Below, piece after piece: positions 52,791 through 64,000 of a stretch of 64,000 nt of DNA. The DNA is from Dermatemys mawii. Taxonomy: Eukaryota; Chordata; Testudines; Dermatemydidae. The notes beneath the pieces were generated by a model. The model had not been told where the DNA came from and searched no databases. It saw only the letters and a program-made list of their open reading frames with translations. A program made the translations under genes and the position numbers. The stretch covers positions 14,514,016 to 14,578,015 of the forward strand of contig ML677373.1 in the NCBI GenBank assembly GCA_007922305.1, written 5' to 3'. Every line of letters starts with the position of its first letter. The stretch's first letter is position 1.

Positions 52791-53062
52791 TGGACACTGT
52801 AACTAATACTACTACTAATAAAATTACTATCCATATCACCACACCATCCAAGTGCCATACCCATGGAACAGAAACCCCCTTCTGTGCTGGGCTACAGAAC
52901 ACATTGATGAACGCACTGATTTTGACCCATCAGCTACTTTTGTTCTCTCTCCCATCTGTATCCCATCTCTTAATAGTGGTTTACAAGGATCATGATTTTG
53001 CGAGGGCACAGATTGTCATTTTTCTAATATATCATTTTTTAAATAAACCATTTGGCGAGTAA

Positions 53063-55787
53063 AATCTGTCAAATTTCCATAAATAAAATTGGTGGGTTTA
53101 AAACAAAAAACAAAAAAACTTTTGTTCGCTCTGTATGTTTGTATTTGACAGAGATAGAAGTGGTTTGAATTCACAGCTTACAATGGAAGGAAGAATGATT
53201 ACAACCCAAATTATGTGAGACACTGAAAGCAAAACATGATGGTATCACATAAGGTTTTATTGACAGGAGCTTAGGATGAGTGACAAAGGCAGGAATGATT
53301 TATGCAGGGCACCTGAAATGTTTATACCACCTCACAACATCAGGTATTCTATATGCAATCCAAAGGATTCAGAAAAATAGAGATTTTAACACATTATGAG
53401 CCGGATTCTCATTTTACACCAAGCCCACTCCGGCAGTGGAACAGGACGCTTTTAAGGCCCTCTCTATATCATCAGAGCACTGTAACGGGGCCTTTGTGTT
53501 GAGTCAAGCTGTATGGGTGGGATTTTCAGGATGGCTCAGCATTAGCCTAGTTCCCCCATTCAAATCAATGGGAGTCTTATCATTTGACAAGATGCGGAAT
53601 GGGGGCAGAACTAGGCCAATACAGAGCGCTTTTGCAAAACTCACTCTCTTATTATACTATTTTTGTACTTCTCCACTTACAAAGACTTCCTGCTCTGATC
53701 ATTAAAATACAAGGCTAACACCTGAATAGATTATTAATACCATGAGCCCACTGTACAGGCCTTGGAGGCAGAGAAAAATTATAACTAATAAACTGTAAGA
53801 CCCTTTCAAATATTATCAAAAATAGCTTCTCCATACATTATGATATCATGATATCAAGGTCTGGTTTCTTGGAACTTACCAGGGTAGAAGACAGTGCTGA
53901 AAGCAACAGCTAACAATCCTCACTGAAAATTGACTAGACATGCTATATATAATAAGTGATTAAAATAAAATATTAGTTTAATTATCTGAAAATTGAAAAC
54001 AGCAACTTTGTTAAGCGCCAGTAAATGCTAGACTGCTGATAAATATCCTAGAACCAGAGCATTTAGGATTATCTCACTAATGTAGTGGTCAATCAAAATA
54101 GATTAAAATTGACTAGTAGGCAATACGTCTAAAACCCCCAGGCCACATTCAGATCTGGTGTCAATGGAGAAACACCAGATCTGAATTTGGTCCTCTCTGT
54201 GTATTATTACTCTACAGGTCTTGCAGAGCCTGAACAGATTTGCTAACTGTTTCTGACAGCCTTCATCTGGGATTTGTGTTATGCTGAGAATGTGAAGTCT
54301 TGGTTTATGATGGCTAAAGGGTATGCAGGGCTCTTGCAAACTGAAACAAAATAGCTTACAGGATGAAGAAACCTCTTGGAAAGGTTAGGAATATGTTCAG
54401 CTTACCAGTTATGGGGATCATTACTCTCAGAGTACATACTGTGAGAATGATCAGAAGCAGAGAGCTGAGTGTGTTTGTTGTGCAACTGATACAGAAATAC
54501 TAACAACCAGGAAAGCCTAAGGGAATGTAATAACTCTTCAGTGAAAAAGATTTTGACCACATTTATATTTAAATCTGAGAGGATGGAATATAGTCTAAAA
54601 GGGTCTCATGACATTTACAGAAATTGAAATATTTCCTTTTGATGCAAACTAGTTATTGTTTAAGGCTTGGACAGGGGTATCTAACTTCCTTTTCCCTTTG
54701 AAAACCCCAGCCTAGCTATATAAAAATATGTGCTCACTGTTCATATTTTGGTAGTAAGCCCAGTCACTCAGAATGATGCATGTGATATGCCCAAGCTGCA
54801 ATGTTTGAGTCCAAATCTGGTTCCCAACTTTTCCAAAATTCAGGGGAGTTTGCGTCCGGTGGTTTTGTATAAGCCAGTCTCTCGTTCCCACTGGAGCCGA
54901 GGTTGCAGTGAAACACAAAACCAGGCAAAAATCTACTGGTGTTGTTTTTCATTACAAACACACAACTCAGACCACATTCATTAAAAGACTCAGAAACCTT
55001 TCAAGGGGACAAGGGGGCCCAGTCTGGAGTGAATCTGGGATGATTTATGGTTATTGTATCTAAATTATATGAAATTCCCAGTTACAAAGCAAAATGAGGT
55101 GAAACTGTTGGTTTTTAATTAGAAAAGGGGGAAAGGTGAGAGTTTTAAAGCTGGAGAGATTAAAGAATAGAGACTTGCATTAGATAATATCATATCAGAA
55201 ATAACCAGCATGGCAATTGTATTTGCAACACATCAGCTTTGAAAAAGGAAAGTAGTGTGTCAAGTGCTTAGAAGCAGGAGCCTTCCTAACGCTGCTATTA
55301 TGTGGCACTGAACAAGTCACTTAACACATCAGTTTCCCTCACTGCAAGTACCTGTAAACAGCCAGAAGTGCTTAGATACTGCATCCATAAAGGTCATTTC
55401 AGTATCTAGACTGATCTGCAGAATGGGCTTTATAATAGTCACAGCTCTGCTTCAGACTAAATTAATTCATATCAGTAGAGTGCCTTGATTTGCTTGGATG
55501 AAAGATGCTATAAATGGGCATAGCCCTGTTCTAATGCTACAGGCCATATTGCAATAAAAACCACATGAAAATAACCAAAAGACCTTTACATTAAAAAAAA
55601 TCATTAAAATAACATTATGCTTTTTGGCTTAAGTTCACTAAAGCACTACAGCTCATATTCAAACCCCAGATCATTGCTCAAAACAAGGTAGCATCCTTAA
55701 CATTCTATACAGTAGCCGATCCCCTGGTGTATTTTGATATGGAAGGGCTGATATTTAACCTTGAATTCCCATACTTTGCTGTGTTTC
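53063..55787. other. Intergenic, no gene
   Basis: AT-rich. Frames such as 54730-54984 lack domain or splice support. No repeat confidently named. Confidence 0.5.
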
Positions 55788-56075
55788 AGGCTTTGTCTCC
55801 ACCACGCAACTTTTAGCGACACAGCTGTGTCACTATAGCCGCGCTGCTAAAAGCCACGAAGAGTAGCTGCTGTTTATCGGCAGGAGACCGGTCTTCTGCT
55901 GACAAAAAAACCTCCACCCCCCATGAGTGGCAGCAATTTTGTTGGCAAGAGAGTGCTCCTACAGACAAAGTGTTTTTGTCACCAAAACTTTTGTCGTTCA
56001 GGGGTGGGGGGGTTGTTTAACATCCCTGAATGACAAAAGTTTTGCCGACAAAGTTCCAGTGTAGACAAAGTCTTA
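55788..56075. mobile_element. Inverted-repeat DNA transposon
   Basis: The left end aggctttgtctccaccacg and right end agtgtagacaaagtctta are inverted repeats. The interior has aaacttttgtcgttcagggg and the inverse ctgaatgacaaaagttttgc, a second-level palindrome. A partial copy is at 393-520. Confidence 0.65.
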
Positions 56076-56096
56076 GACAGACCTCAACACTCTTTT

Positions 56097-56135
56097 CATT
56101 TACCTTGGTACAGTAAAGCTATACCAAGGTAAATG
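56097..56135. other. Perfect 14-bp stem hairpin
   Basis: The 14 bases catttaccttggta (56097-56110) and their exact reverse complement taccaaggtaaatg (56122-56135) enclose an 11-base loop. It starts 22 bases after the end of an inverted-repeat transposon. Confidence 0.6.
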
Positions 56136-57784
56136 AACAGCTCATTGAAATGAGGCTGATGTTTGTTTGTGCATGTTCTGATACTCAGTAAGCAGAAGTT
56201 AATATAATTAGACAACAGGGCTCAGTTTGGGGGAAAAATCAATCATGTCAGGGAATTTATTGCAGGGTTGTGGGCCACCTGCTAGAACTCCGCATTAGGC
56301 CTGTATTACGTTACATTTCAACAGGATCTATTAACATTGCAGTAAGTCCAGGCTACTGCTAGAATTATTATTTTATGCTTCACCAGATGGCTTCTGCTCA
56401 GAGGGATTTATCTTTGAGTGCAGACATATGACTAATCATCACTTGCTTTCTCTTTCTCTGCTAACGCAAGCGGGGCAGGAAGCAATTGCCACTTTGACGA
56501 TGGTTCATTATTGCTGGGTTTAGTCTGTCTGAAACAGCACAGCAAGAGGTGAAGAGAGTACAAAAGAAGATAATCAACCACTTATCAATGAGATATATGG
56601 TGAAGCTGGGCTCAAAAGAAATTCCAAGTTACCAGGCCATCATCTCTCTCTCTTTGTTTTGTTTACAGCTGGGCCAAAAAAAAAAGTTAATAGAAAATGC
56701 ACTTTTTAGGTTGAATTCAGAGAATAGTTTTGTCTGAAAAAAATGGGGAAAAAATTCTGACAAAGTCAAAACATTTCCTTTCAATATTTTCGAAACAAAA
56801 ATGTTTTGACTCTTTGTTCAAAATGACATTCTGAGCAATGTAGCTAGCGTTAAATAAAAAAAAAAACTAAAGAAAAGAAAAGAGGTGCATGAAATACCCC
56901 AAATGATGAGAATAAACATGCTTTGGTTTTCTGTGTTGGTGACTGTCATTTTAGGTGGACCCAAACTGAATTTTGTTTTTCAATGTGCCCACCAAACTGA
57001 AAACTCGGTTATTTGCCCAGTTCTAGTTTTCATATGCCAAAGCTCCTGTTAACCTCCATAGGAATTTCTTGCACAGACCGATGATGGGAAATGGCCTTCT
57101 GATTAGGTTTTTGGTGTTCAAGAAAAACATATGTACTCCAAAGTAGACCTGAAATGCCAGACGTGGAAAGAAGAACTAGAGGGGCAATGGGGGTGGGAAG
57201 TAAAATTAATAATGAAGGATCTGATTGGTTCCTCCTAGGGAAACACCTGCAGGAGAAGAGCTGAGGGGTGTGGGGATTCCATAATGTTGTCTTGGCTTTG
57301 TAGTCTTTCTCCAGTGATTGTTGCTTCAGGTGCTGGGGGGGACACAGCCTCACCTTGTAGGAAATCTGCAGGGAAGGGAGGCCTGCATATCTGATGGCAG
57401 GTGCATCCATGAAGAAGGCAGACTTCCCATCTGAACCCTCTTCCCATCTCTCCTCCTCCCATCCCCAACCAGCAGCAAAGCTCTTTCCGCCCGGTGCTAT
57501 CTATTTGCAGCACATTAGCTTCCCATTGGATTTCCACAGGGAAATCTATGAGCTGACCAAGGGATAATGCCATGGGGAATGTCTGGTCCCCTAATCCACT
57601 CCCTATCAACCTCACCCTTAAAGTCCTACAGAACTCAAATAGAGTGGAGTTTCTGTGGAGGTAGCACTCTTCCCTTCTGCATCTCCTCTCAGGAAGGTCT
57701 CTTCAACTCCCAGTAGACCAGGGAACAATCCATTGAACTTAATGTGTTTTAAATAACAAAAATAATCAGTAAATTGCTTTTCTC
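56136..57784. other. Intergenic, no gene
   Basis: No exon-like structure; simple AT-rich and mixed sequence. Frames at 57030-57615 on the - strand lack domain support. Confidence 0.5.
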
Positions 57785-57960
57785 CTTTAGATTTTGAAAG
57801 GCTTTACAAAGAAATCTTCATTTCACAGATGGGAAAACTGAGTCACGGAGCCATGAAATGATTTGCCAAGGTCATTCAGTAAGTTAGCAGAGGAGCCAAA
57901 AATAGAACTCACATCTCCTACCTTTAGTCCAATGTCCTAGCCATAAGACCATGCTGCCTT
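57785..57960 (+). repeat. MIR-like SINE relic
   Basis: Order: ttgaaaggctttacaaag, cttcatttcacagatgggaa, aactgagtcacggagccatg, atttgccaaggtcattcag, agccaaaaatagaactcaca, tagccataagaccatgctgc. One of the best-preserved MIR-like copies here. Confidence 0.65.
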
Positions 57961-59384
57961 TGAGGAGTAAAGGCATTTACTTTGCTTGGGTAAGGTGCTA
58001 TATAAGTGCAAAGTAATATTATTTGCTTAAGAGAAAATTAATGCTGAGCAAATCATGGAAAATATGTTCCACAAATGCTTGCTTGTAGCTTCCCATGAAT
58101 TTGTTTCAGTCTTGACCTTGCCCTATCTGTGTTTCACCAAATTAATTTTACTGTCAGAAATGCCAAATTTCAAGGTTTTATGTGCAAGTATTCAGGACAG
58201 CAATCTGAAACTAGCACATGTAGATATTTCCTCTGGAAACTCCTACTCACTTGCCCAATCAGGAAACAGAGACAAACCATGTGCCTGATGTGACCAATCA
58301 CAACTAAGCAGTACAGTACAAATTTCAGATTACCCCAATAAACCCATGAAGTAAAGTATTTTTGAAAAGATATTAACCACATTTTATTTTACTAATTAAA
58401 TCTGAGGAAAACACAACCTGTTTATGAATGTTCTGTGGACAGAAGAAGGGACTGAATTTGCCTAATAAATGATCAGTTGTGAATTTGTCATTCAGCTGTA
58501 CAGGAAAATTAAAGAAAAACATGAAGAAAGAAAATTTTCTAGGCCCCTCTCACTGCTACACTCTATACATCATTACACAGCAACTACCACAATATAATTC
58601 CAGATACTCTTAGACTATCAACAACAAATATAATATTAATACACATTACTTGTTCTGTAGTAGTGCCAATTGTCTGTAATGGAGACAGTGCCCCATTTTG
58701 CTAGACACTCAAAATAGTTGACTGACGCTCTAAAACATGTCCCCATTCCCACTGTTTGTCCTCACACTATTATATGCTGAGATGAGTTATTTTAGAATTC
58801 AGAAACAAATATTATTAGCTATGGGCACTAACAGCAAACAGCAAAATCTGAAATGTGGGAATTTTGAAATATGCTTCTGTCACTAATTATACATACAAAT
58901 AGCCTCGGAAATATGGCCCAATCGCACTATTCCTATTGTGTATATTGGGTCCAAATCTGTCCTTGGGAACAAATGTGCCATTTCAGTGGGATTATATTCA
59001 CTTTTGTGGCCCTTCACAGTCACTGTCCATGCTACCAATCATCTCTCATTCACTAGCAAACTGTCGATGCTCACCTCTCATCAGCACATCCTGCCAGCCT
59101 CCACTGCCCACATGTTAAATTTTCAAACGTGCGTCTCCCATGCTATCTCACACACGTGGGAGGGCTCCCGGTCACCATCCACAAAACTGCTTCATTATCA
59201 TCTTCAGCTCCCTCCTCAAAACTCTCCTTTGGTCTGATGCCTACAAAAAATAAAATAAAATAAAACAAAATTGACAACAGTTCAGCTGTTAGTGTTCACA
59301 GCGCATCGTGCTGACCCATACAGTCTCATTGTACTTCCCCATCGGCCTGTACCCATGTGTTGTCTCTTCTCTTTAGGTTGAAAG
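57961..59384. other. Intergenic, no gene
   Basis: AT-rich. A short aaaat-type simple repeat occurs at about 59249-59270. Otherwise nothing recognised. Confidence 0.5.
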
Positions 59385-59492
59385 CCCCATGGGACTTGGA
59401 CCATCCTTGCTCCTTTACGCGCCTAGAGCAAGAGGATCCTGATCTATGACGAGGGCCCCTAGGAACTATGGAAATACAAATAAATAAATAAT
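59385..59492 (+). repeat. Sauropsid SINE-like repeat, 3' part
   Basis: Contains cgcctagagcaagaggatcc, tgatctatgacgagggcccc, taggaactatggaaatacaa and a terminal ataaataaataata tail. Same family as 47575-47690. Confidence 0.5.
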
Positions 59493-61469
59493 ACATTAAT
59501 CTAACCAAATCTATGGATTTGATCTGCCCAAATGTGCCTCACATGGCATAGCGAATCTTGTTCATTCAGTTAATCTGCATGCACACTGCAAGCACAATGG
59601 AGGCGATCTTCCAAGTTACATGACAATCTCTGTGGAGTATCAGAGAGGGCAGGATAGAGCCTAGTGTATGTTACTCCAACTTCTGTCCCTCTTTGCGGCA
59701 ATCTGCCAAGGATAGAGTGTGCACAGTGAACATGCAAGAGAATAATTCACTTCATGTGAAAGTAATATCTGATTTCCCGTGCAAGATCCAAGCTAGACAA
59801 TAGCAGTCTACTGTACTAGGGAGGTTGGATTCCTGCCTCTCCACTGGTTTATAGTATGAGATTCTAATTCTTGTGATTCATGAGCTGTCTGTTGTACTTT
59901 GAAACTGTTGCCAGTCCCTCAGACTAGGCCAAAAGCCAGGCCTGCACTGGCCACTGATCACACGCTAACTGGGATTCCTTGACATCCAAGTATCTCAGAC
60001 TGCATATCTTCCAGTGAAGTCAGGGGGAATCGTGCATGTCTCCGAGAGAAATATTTGGCCCCTGAAAACCTAAAGCAACATAAGCCAAAGCCACAGAGTT
60101 CAGAGGTGAAGCTCAACTCCCACAAAATGCAGGGCATGTCGGGATCCAGATTTGCAGCTCAAATTCAAAGCGATTGGTAGCTTCCTCACCATCTCTGTGC
60201 TCCAGGAGGTCTCTGGCAGTGTCATTTTCTATGAGTGCCTGAGTGATCAGATTCAACATTGACATGAAATAAAAAGATCATATAAAATAGAACTTGTTTA
60301 ATTTTTAAATGAGCTAAAGAGAGTTTGTTTTTAAAAAAATTTCTCCAGAGTTTTTTTAGGCCTTAAACTTTCATCTGCTCTTTATTCTTGAGGTGCACTA
60401 AAGTGGACCACCAAAGGGAGGCATCCACACAAAGGTGGAGAACTGAGGGGTGCCTGCGGCCTTCTGCATGTGCAAGGAGAAGAGGGTCCCCAGAGGCAAG
60501 AGGGAAATGTGTTCTACAGCCCTTCATCACTGCTCCAAGAAGTGCCTGCTGGTGAGGCAGGTGCAGGAAGGTTTGAGGCCCAGTCACACTGCTGGGCTGG
60601 CTGGGCAGACCCCCAGGGACCATCCGGCTCATTAGTCATCTCCTCATCTAGCACTCTAGGGAATGTTAGTCCCTCATCTTGCCCTGCCCTTGCCTACATT
60701 GGGATAGAGAGGAAGGTGTAACCTGGGCCCTCTTCTGCCCCACCCCTGCTACTCTCCAGAGAATCAGTGTGAAACAGGCCAGATCTTTGCCCTAAACAGG
60801 TATACTGAAGGCAAAATACATATGACACACTGCACATGTTCTTCACTGCCCTCAGCCCCTTCTCACTGTATGTGAGTCCTTGGGAGCAGATACACAGGTC
60901 AAGCTCCCTTGATACTCCCTGCGTAGCCCATCCATCACCAGGCCTGTACCTGGGGGCTGGTGCCTCCTCACTTAAAGGAGAAAGGAATATTTATCTGGCT
61001 ATTCCATAAATGTAAAGAGGGAAACAATCTGTATTAGGGTGCCCCAGAAATGATGCAGACTGAAGAATCTTTGTGGATATGAAAGAGGGTATTCAAGCTT
61101 TCAGGGAGGTGGGGGACATTTGGAGGGCATTGAGAAAGGTATAATTGCCACTGCTGACATTACAACCATGGAGTTTCAAATGCACTCTCTGGGGTGAGTA
61201 TTACCGGCTAACGTAAGATGCCATGGAACTGGGAGTAACCTTAGAATTTTGGTCAGAATAAATCTGGCTCCACATCAGGAGCCGGAAAGCAGCTTTTCTG
61301 GCTGGAACAAGGTCACGAGCGGAGAGCCACAAGGGCGGTCTTAGGGATCTTGTTTCCAACCAACACAGAGAAATGATTTGCATTGTAATTGGACCCCTGA
61401 GGATCAGCCTCTTCTCCTTCCTCCACATTTTTGCCCCTTCCTATCTTTGACAGCCATTGTATTACAGGC
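59493..61469. other. Intergenic, no gene
   Basis: No gene or confidently named repeat. Open frames near 60363-60721 overlap on both strands and lack any domain. Confidence 0.5.
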
Positions 61470-61477
61470 CCAGTCTA

Positions 61478-61639
61478 CAGGGCCGGCTCCAGGCACCAGC
61501 CTAGGAAGCATGTGCTTGGGGCAGCACATTTTAAGGGGCGGCATTCCAGCCAATCTTGGGGCAGCACATTCTGGTCGCTCTTCCCCACTCTTTTGGGGTT
61601 TTTTGGCTTGAGGAGGCAAAAAAGTTAGAACCGGCCCTG
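61478..61639. mobile_element. 162-bp hAT-type element with exact 8-bp target duplication
   Basis: The ends cagggccggctcc and agaaccggccctg are inverted repeats. The flanks ccagtcta (61470-61477) and ccagtcta (61640-61647) are identical. The interior repeats ttggggcagcacatt twice. No coding capacity. Confidence 0.92.
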
Positions 61640-61975
61640 CCAGTCTATCCTTAAATTTAGGGTCAACATAGCTACAGTGTGCAGAGGTGAAAAATCCACA
61701 CCACTGAGCACCACAGCTATGTCGACCGAACCCGTGAAGTACACACAGCTAGCTGGATGGCAGAACACTTCCGTTGACCTAGTTACCATCGCTTGGGAAG
61801 GTGATGTTCCTACAGCAATTAAGTGCTGAGTAGGGAGTTTCGATGTCCCAGAGTGAAATGTCTTGCCAAGATCCCCCTCTAGATTAATGACCAACAAATG
61901 AAGAGACCACTCTCTGCATAAGACCATCCTAATTTTTTTACATATGACCCGGAGTATGCTGAGAAGGGACTATGG

Positions 61976-62180
61976 CAGGGGTGGGCAAACTATGGCCTGC
62001 AGGCCACATCCGGCCTGTGGGACCGGCCTGCCCGGCCCCTGAGCTCCTGGCTGGGGAGGCTACCCCGGTCCCTCCCCCACCTTCCCTCCTCCCCTGGAGT
62101 GTCAGTGCACCGCACAGGCCCTCCATACAATTTTGCAACCTCAATGTGGCCCTCAGGCCAAAAGAATTTGCCCACCCCTG
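61976..62180. mobile_element. 205-bp hAT-type element with exact 8-bp target duplication
   Basis: The ends caggggtgggcaaac and tttgcccacccctg are nearly perfect inverted repeats. The flanks gactatgg (61968-61975) and gactatgg (62181-62188) are identical. The GC-rich interior (ccggcctgcccggcccctga) matches, inverted, the remnant upstream of LUC7L3 exon 7. Confidence 0.93.
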
Positions 62181-62558
62181 GACTATGGGGAGGTTAAATC
62201 AGTGTTGGATAGATGCCCAAGTAGTATAGACCTGCTCAACAGAACTCAGCACTACTCTGCCACCAAGCCTAAGGGCCTGATCCAAAGCCCAAGACAGACA
62301 AGAGGAGACATACCATTGATATCAATGGCCTTTGGGTCACTCTTGTTAGTGCATTTCTATTATTGCTCCAGTACAGCAGGGGAAAAATCAGCTGGGATAC
62401 AGATCCAAGATCTGTCAGCTCATGTAAGTCTAAGTAGAAGATGCTCAGCACCTTAGAGGAATGGGCTGTGAGTTGATTCTTTCTCAGGTTCCATATGTAA
62501 AAGCTTTAAAAAAAACCACGGCTGATTTCTCAGCAAGCACCTACTTCCTAGACCTCGT

Positions 62559-62633
62559 TTACATAAATACATCAAGTACATCTCAAGTACATAAATACAT
62601 CAAGTACATCTCATTTACATAAATACATCAAAT
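62559..62633. repeat. Three-copy tandem repeat, unit about 28 bp
   Basis: The unit tacataaatacatcaagtac plus atctca repeats with minor changes. Confidence 0.85.
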
Positions 62634-63239
62634 GTAGACATTTTAATGGACTTTCTTGAAAATTTCAATAGACTTGCAACAGACAATCAGCTAAGTCAGC
62701 TGGGTTGGATATTTGATAGAATCACCACAGCAAATGGAGTCATTGATCTATAGCACTTTTTCAAGTAATTCTCAAAACATTCCATAGAATTCTTCTGTGT
62801 ACTACAGAGTTCCATCTAATCTCTCTAGTTGTATAGCTCAGTCTGTCTATTTATGCATTTTTAATACACCCATGCCAGTAGTATCTGAGTGCCTCTAAGT
62901 AGAATGAAATATTTCCCGAGATATATTTCATGATGGCAGTAGAGTATTTTCAGAAACTCTGTGGGAGACATAGGATTTGCCACAATGAAGCAGACTATTG
63001 ATCAACCAAGTCTGGCATCCACTGCCAGTGCCTGATTCTTTAAAGGAAGGTACACTTTCTGCCTCTCCCCAGTCCACAGATTATGCCCTTGGGCAGGTCT
63101 GTATATGAAAGAAATTTTATTCCTTCCTACTCCCAGGAAGTTATCAGTGTATACCTTGCAGGGAGCTATTTAGGTACCATAGAAGCTAAATATAGCATCT
63201 CCAAACATAGGATGAAATTCACTCATGTGCAGAAGGCCT

Positions 63240-63480
63240 TCACAAGGTCTAGACACTTATTGTCATTGTTTGTATTTACAGGGACCCCATTGTGCAAAGC
63301 AGGGTACAGACACATTGTCAGAGACAGTTCTTTTCCCAGAGAGCTTACAGGTTAAACAGACAAGGCAGTCAAAGGCTAGCAGCGGAAACTGAGCACGGAA
63401 AGATGAGATAACTTACCCAAGATTACACATCAGGGCAGAGCCAGGAACTGTCAAGTTTTCCAGTTTATTGCCCTATCCTC
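63240..63480 (+). repeat. Composite SINE-like / MIR-like relic
   Basis: Blocks gggaccccattgtgcaaagc, agggtacagacacattgtc, cccagagagcttacaggtta, gataacttacccaagattac and gcagagccaggaactg follow the layout of the sauropsid SINE-like repeat with a MIR-type 3' part. Confidence 0.5.
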
Positions 63481-64000
63481 AAACCACTCTTAAATCCCAC
63501 TTAAACTCTCCTGTTAATATGACTAGGTGAGAAGGGAGCCCAATCTCATTTAGGTCATCTAAGTGGCCCTGTAATAGAAATAATTATTATTATACTTCTT
63601 TCTAGTTCTGCATATAAACATCAGTCTCAAAGCTTATCAAATTTTCTTCCTGACTCAGTTTTACAATATAAAGTGTCTTTGTTTACTCAACAGAAGCACT
63701 AATACAAGTGATTTTGTTGTTAATAGAGCTGTAAGAATTTTAAGTACCGCTTGGTACTTCCCTCTTGGAAGTGTGTCATTTTCAGCTGGCTTTTCTAGAC
63801 ATTATAGAGTGTTGTACTTGTCTTTGTAAACAACTAGTGAATTAAACATTTTGATCCCAGCCATGGTTTGTACAAGCGTCACATAGGTTTGCAAAGTTTC
63901 AGAGGGAATAAATCAATTGTAAAAAGTTGCATGACAGTTGACTTAGTTACTTGTGAATATGTAATTTAGAAAAAAAACCCACTCCTTTCTGAATATTCAT
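63481..64000. other. Intergenic, no gene
   Basis: AT-rich sequence up to the window end, with nothing recognisable. Confidence 0.5.

Noticed and set aside
52526..53062. 178-codon + strand frame
   Set aside because: It overlaps a MIR-like relic, has no recognisable domain, and its Thr-rich part comes from an (act/aat)n simple stretch.
57030..57615. Two 126-codon - strand frames
   Set aside because: No domain, no exon-intron context and no CpG island; the two overlap each other in different frames.
1..64000. tRNA, rRNA, snRNA, CRISPR arrays, or retroviral proviruses
   Set aside because: I looked for cloverleaf A/B boxes, regularly spaced direct repeats, and LTR pairs with gag-pol frames and found none. 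The only reverse-transcriptase remnants are CR1 LINE.

Overview
This is vertebrate nuclear DNA, most likely from a turtle. I infer that from the dense load of turtle-type CR1 LINE copies, small hAT and other inverted-repeat DNA transposons, and MIR-like SINE relics. A crocodilian or another sauropsid cannot be excluded from sequence alone. The genes have vertebrate exon-intron structure with GT-AG introns. No bacterial-type genes, CRISPR arrays, tRNA or rRNA genes were seen.

Two cellular protein genes are supported, and they converge. On the + strand, positions 1 to about 25,055 hold the LUC7L3 (CROP) gene from within intron 1 to the 3' end. Nine coding exons (4137-23101) join in phase and encode residues 34-432 of a U1-snRNP-associated splicing factor with two zinc fingers and an arginine/serine-rich tail. 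Only the first coding exon (about 33 codons) lies upstream of the window. The 3' end offers a choice: a read-through terminal exon, or an intron in the 3' UTR leading to a second terminal exon.

On the - strand, 41,415 down to 34,013 holds a complete five-exon ankyrin-repeat gene of the ANKRD40 family (364 codons). It has a CpG-rich promoter at about 41.28-41.72 kb and a probable 2.9-kb 3' UTR ending near 31.09 kb. Its position, tail-to-tail with LUC7L3, is not the one I recall for human ANKRD40. It is the one I recall for the small human gene ANKRD40CL. The gene may therefore be the full-length counterpart of ANKRD40CL, and this is the most interesting biological hint in the window.

Between the two genes (25-31 kb) lie a fold-back DNA transposon, a CR1 LINE carrying two nested hAT elements, and a 400-base assembly gap that itself lies inside a hAT copy. 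From 41.7 kb to the end I see no gene. That stretch contains hAT elements with exact 8-bp target duplications (44.2, 51.5, 61.5 and 62.0 kb), other inverted-repeat elements, a CR1 3' end, MIR-like relics and a three-level nested insertion at 51.3-52.3 kb.

Within LUC7L3 introns the notable items are a 3.2-kb antisense CR1 with remnants of both ORFs, a decayed Myb/SANT-like (Harbinger-type) pseudogene, and a hAT end that abuts the predicted branch point of exon 7.
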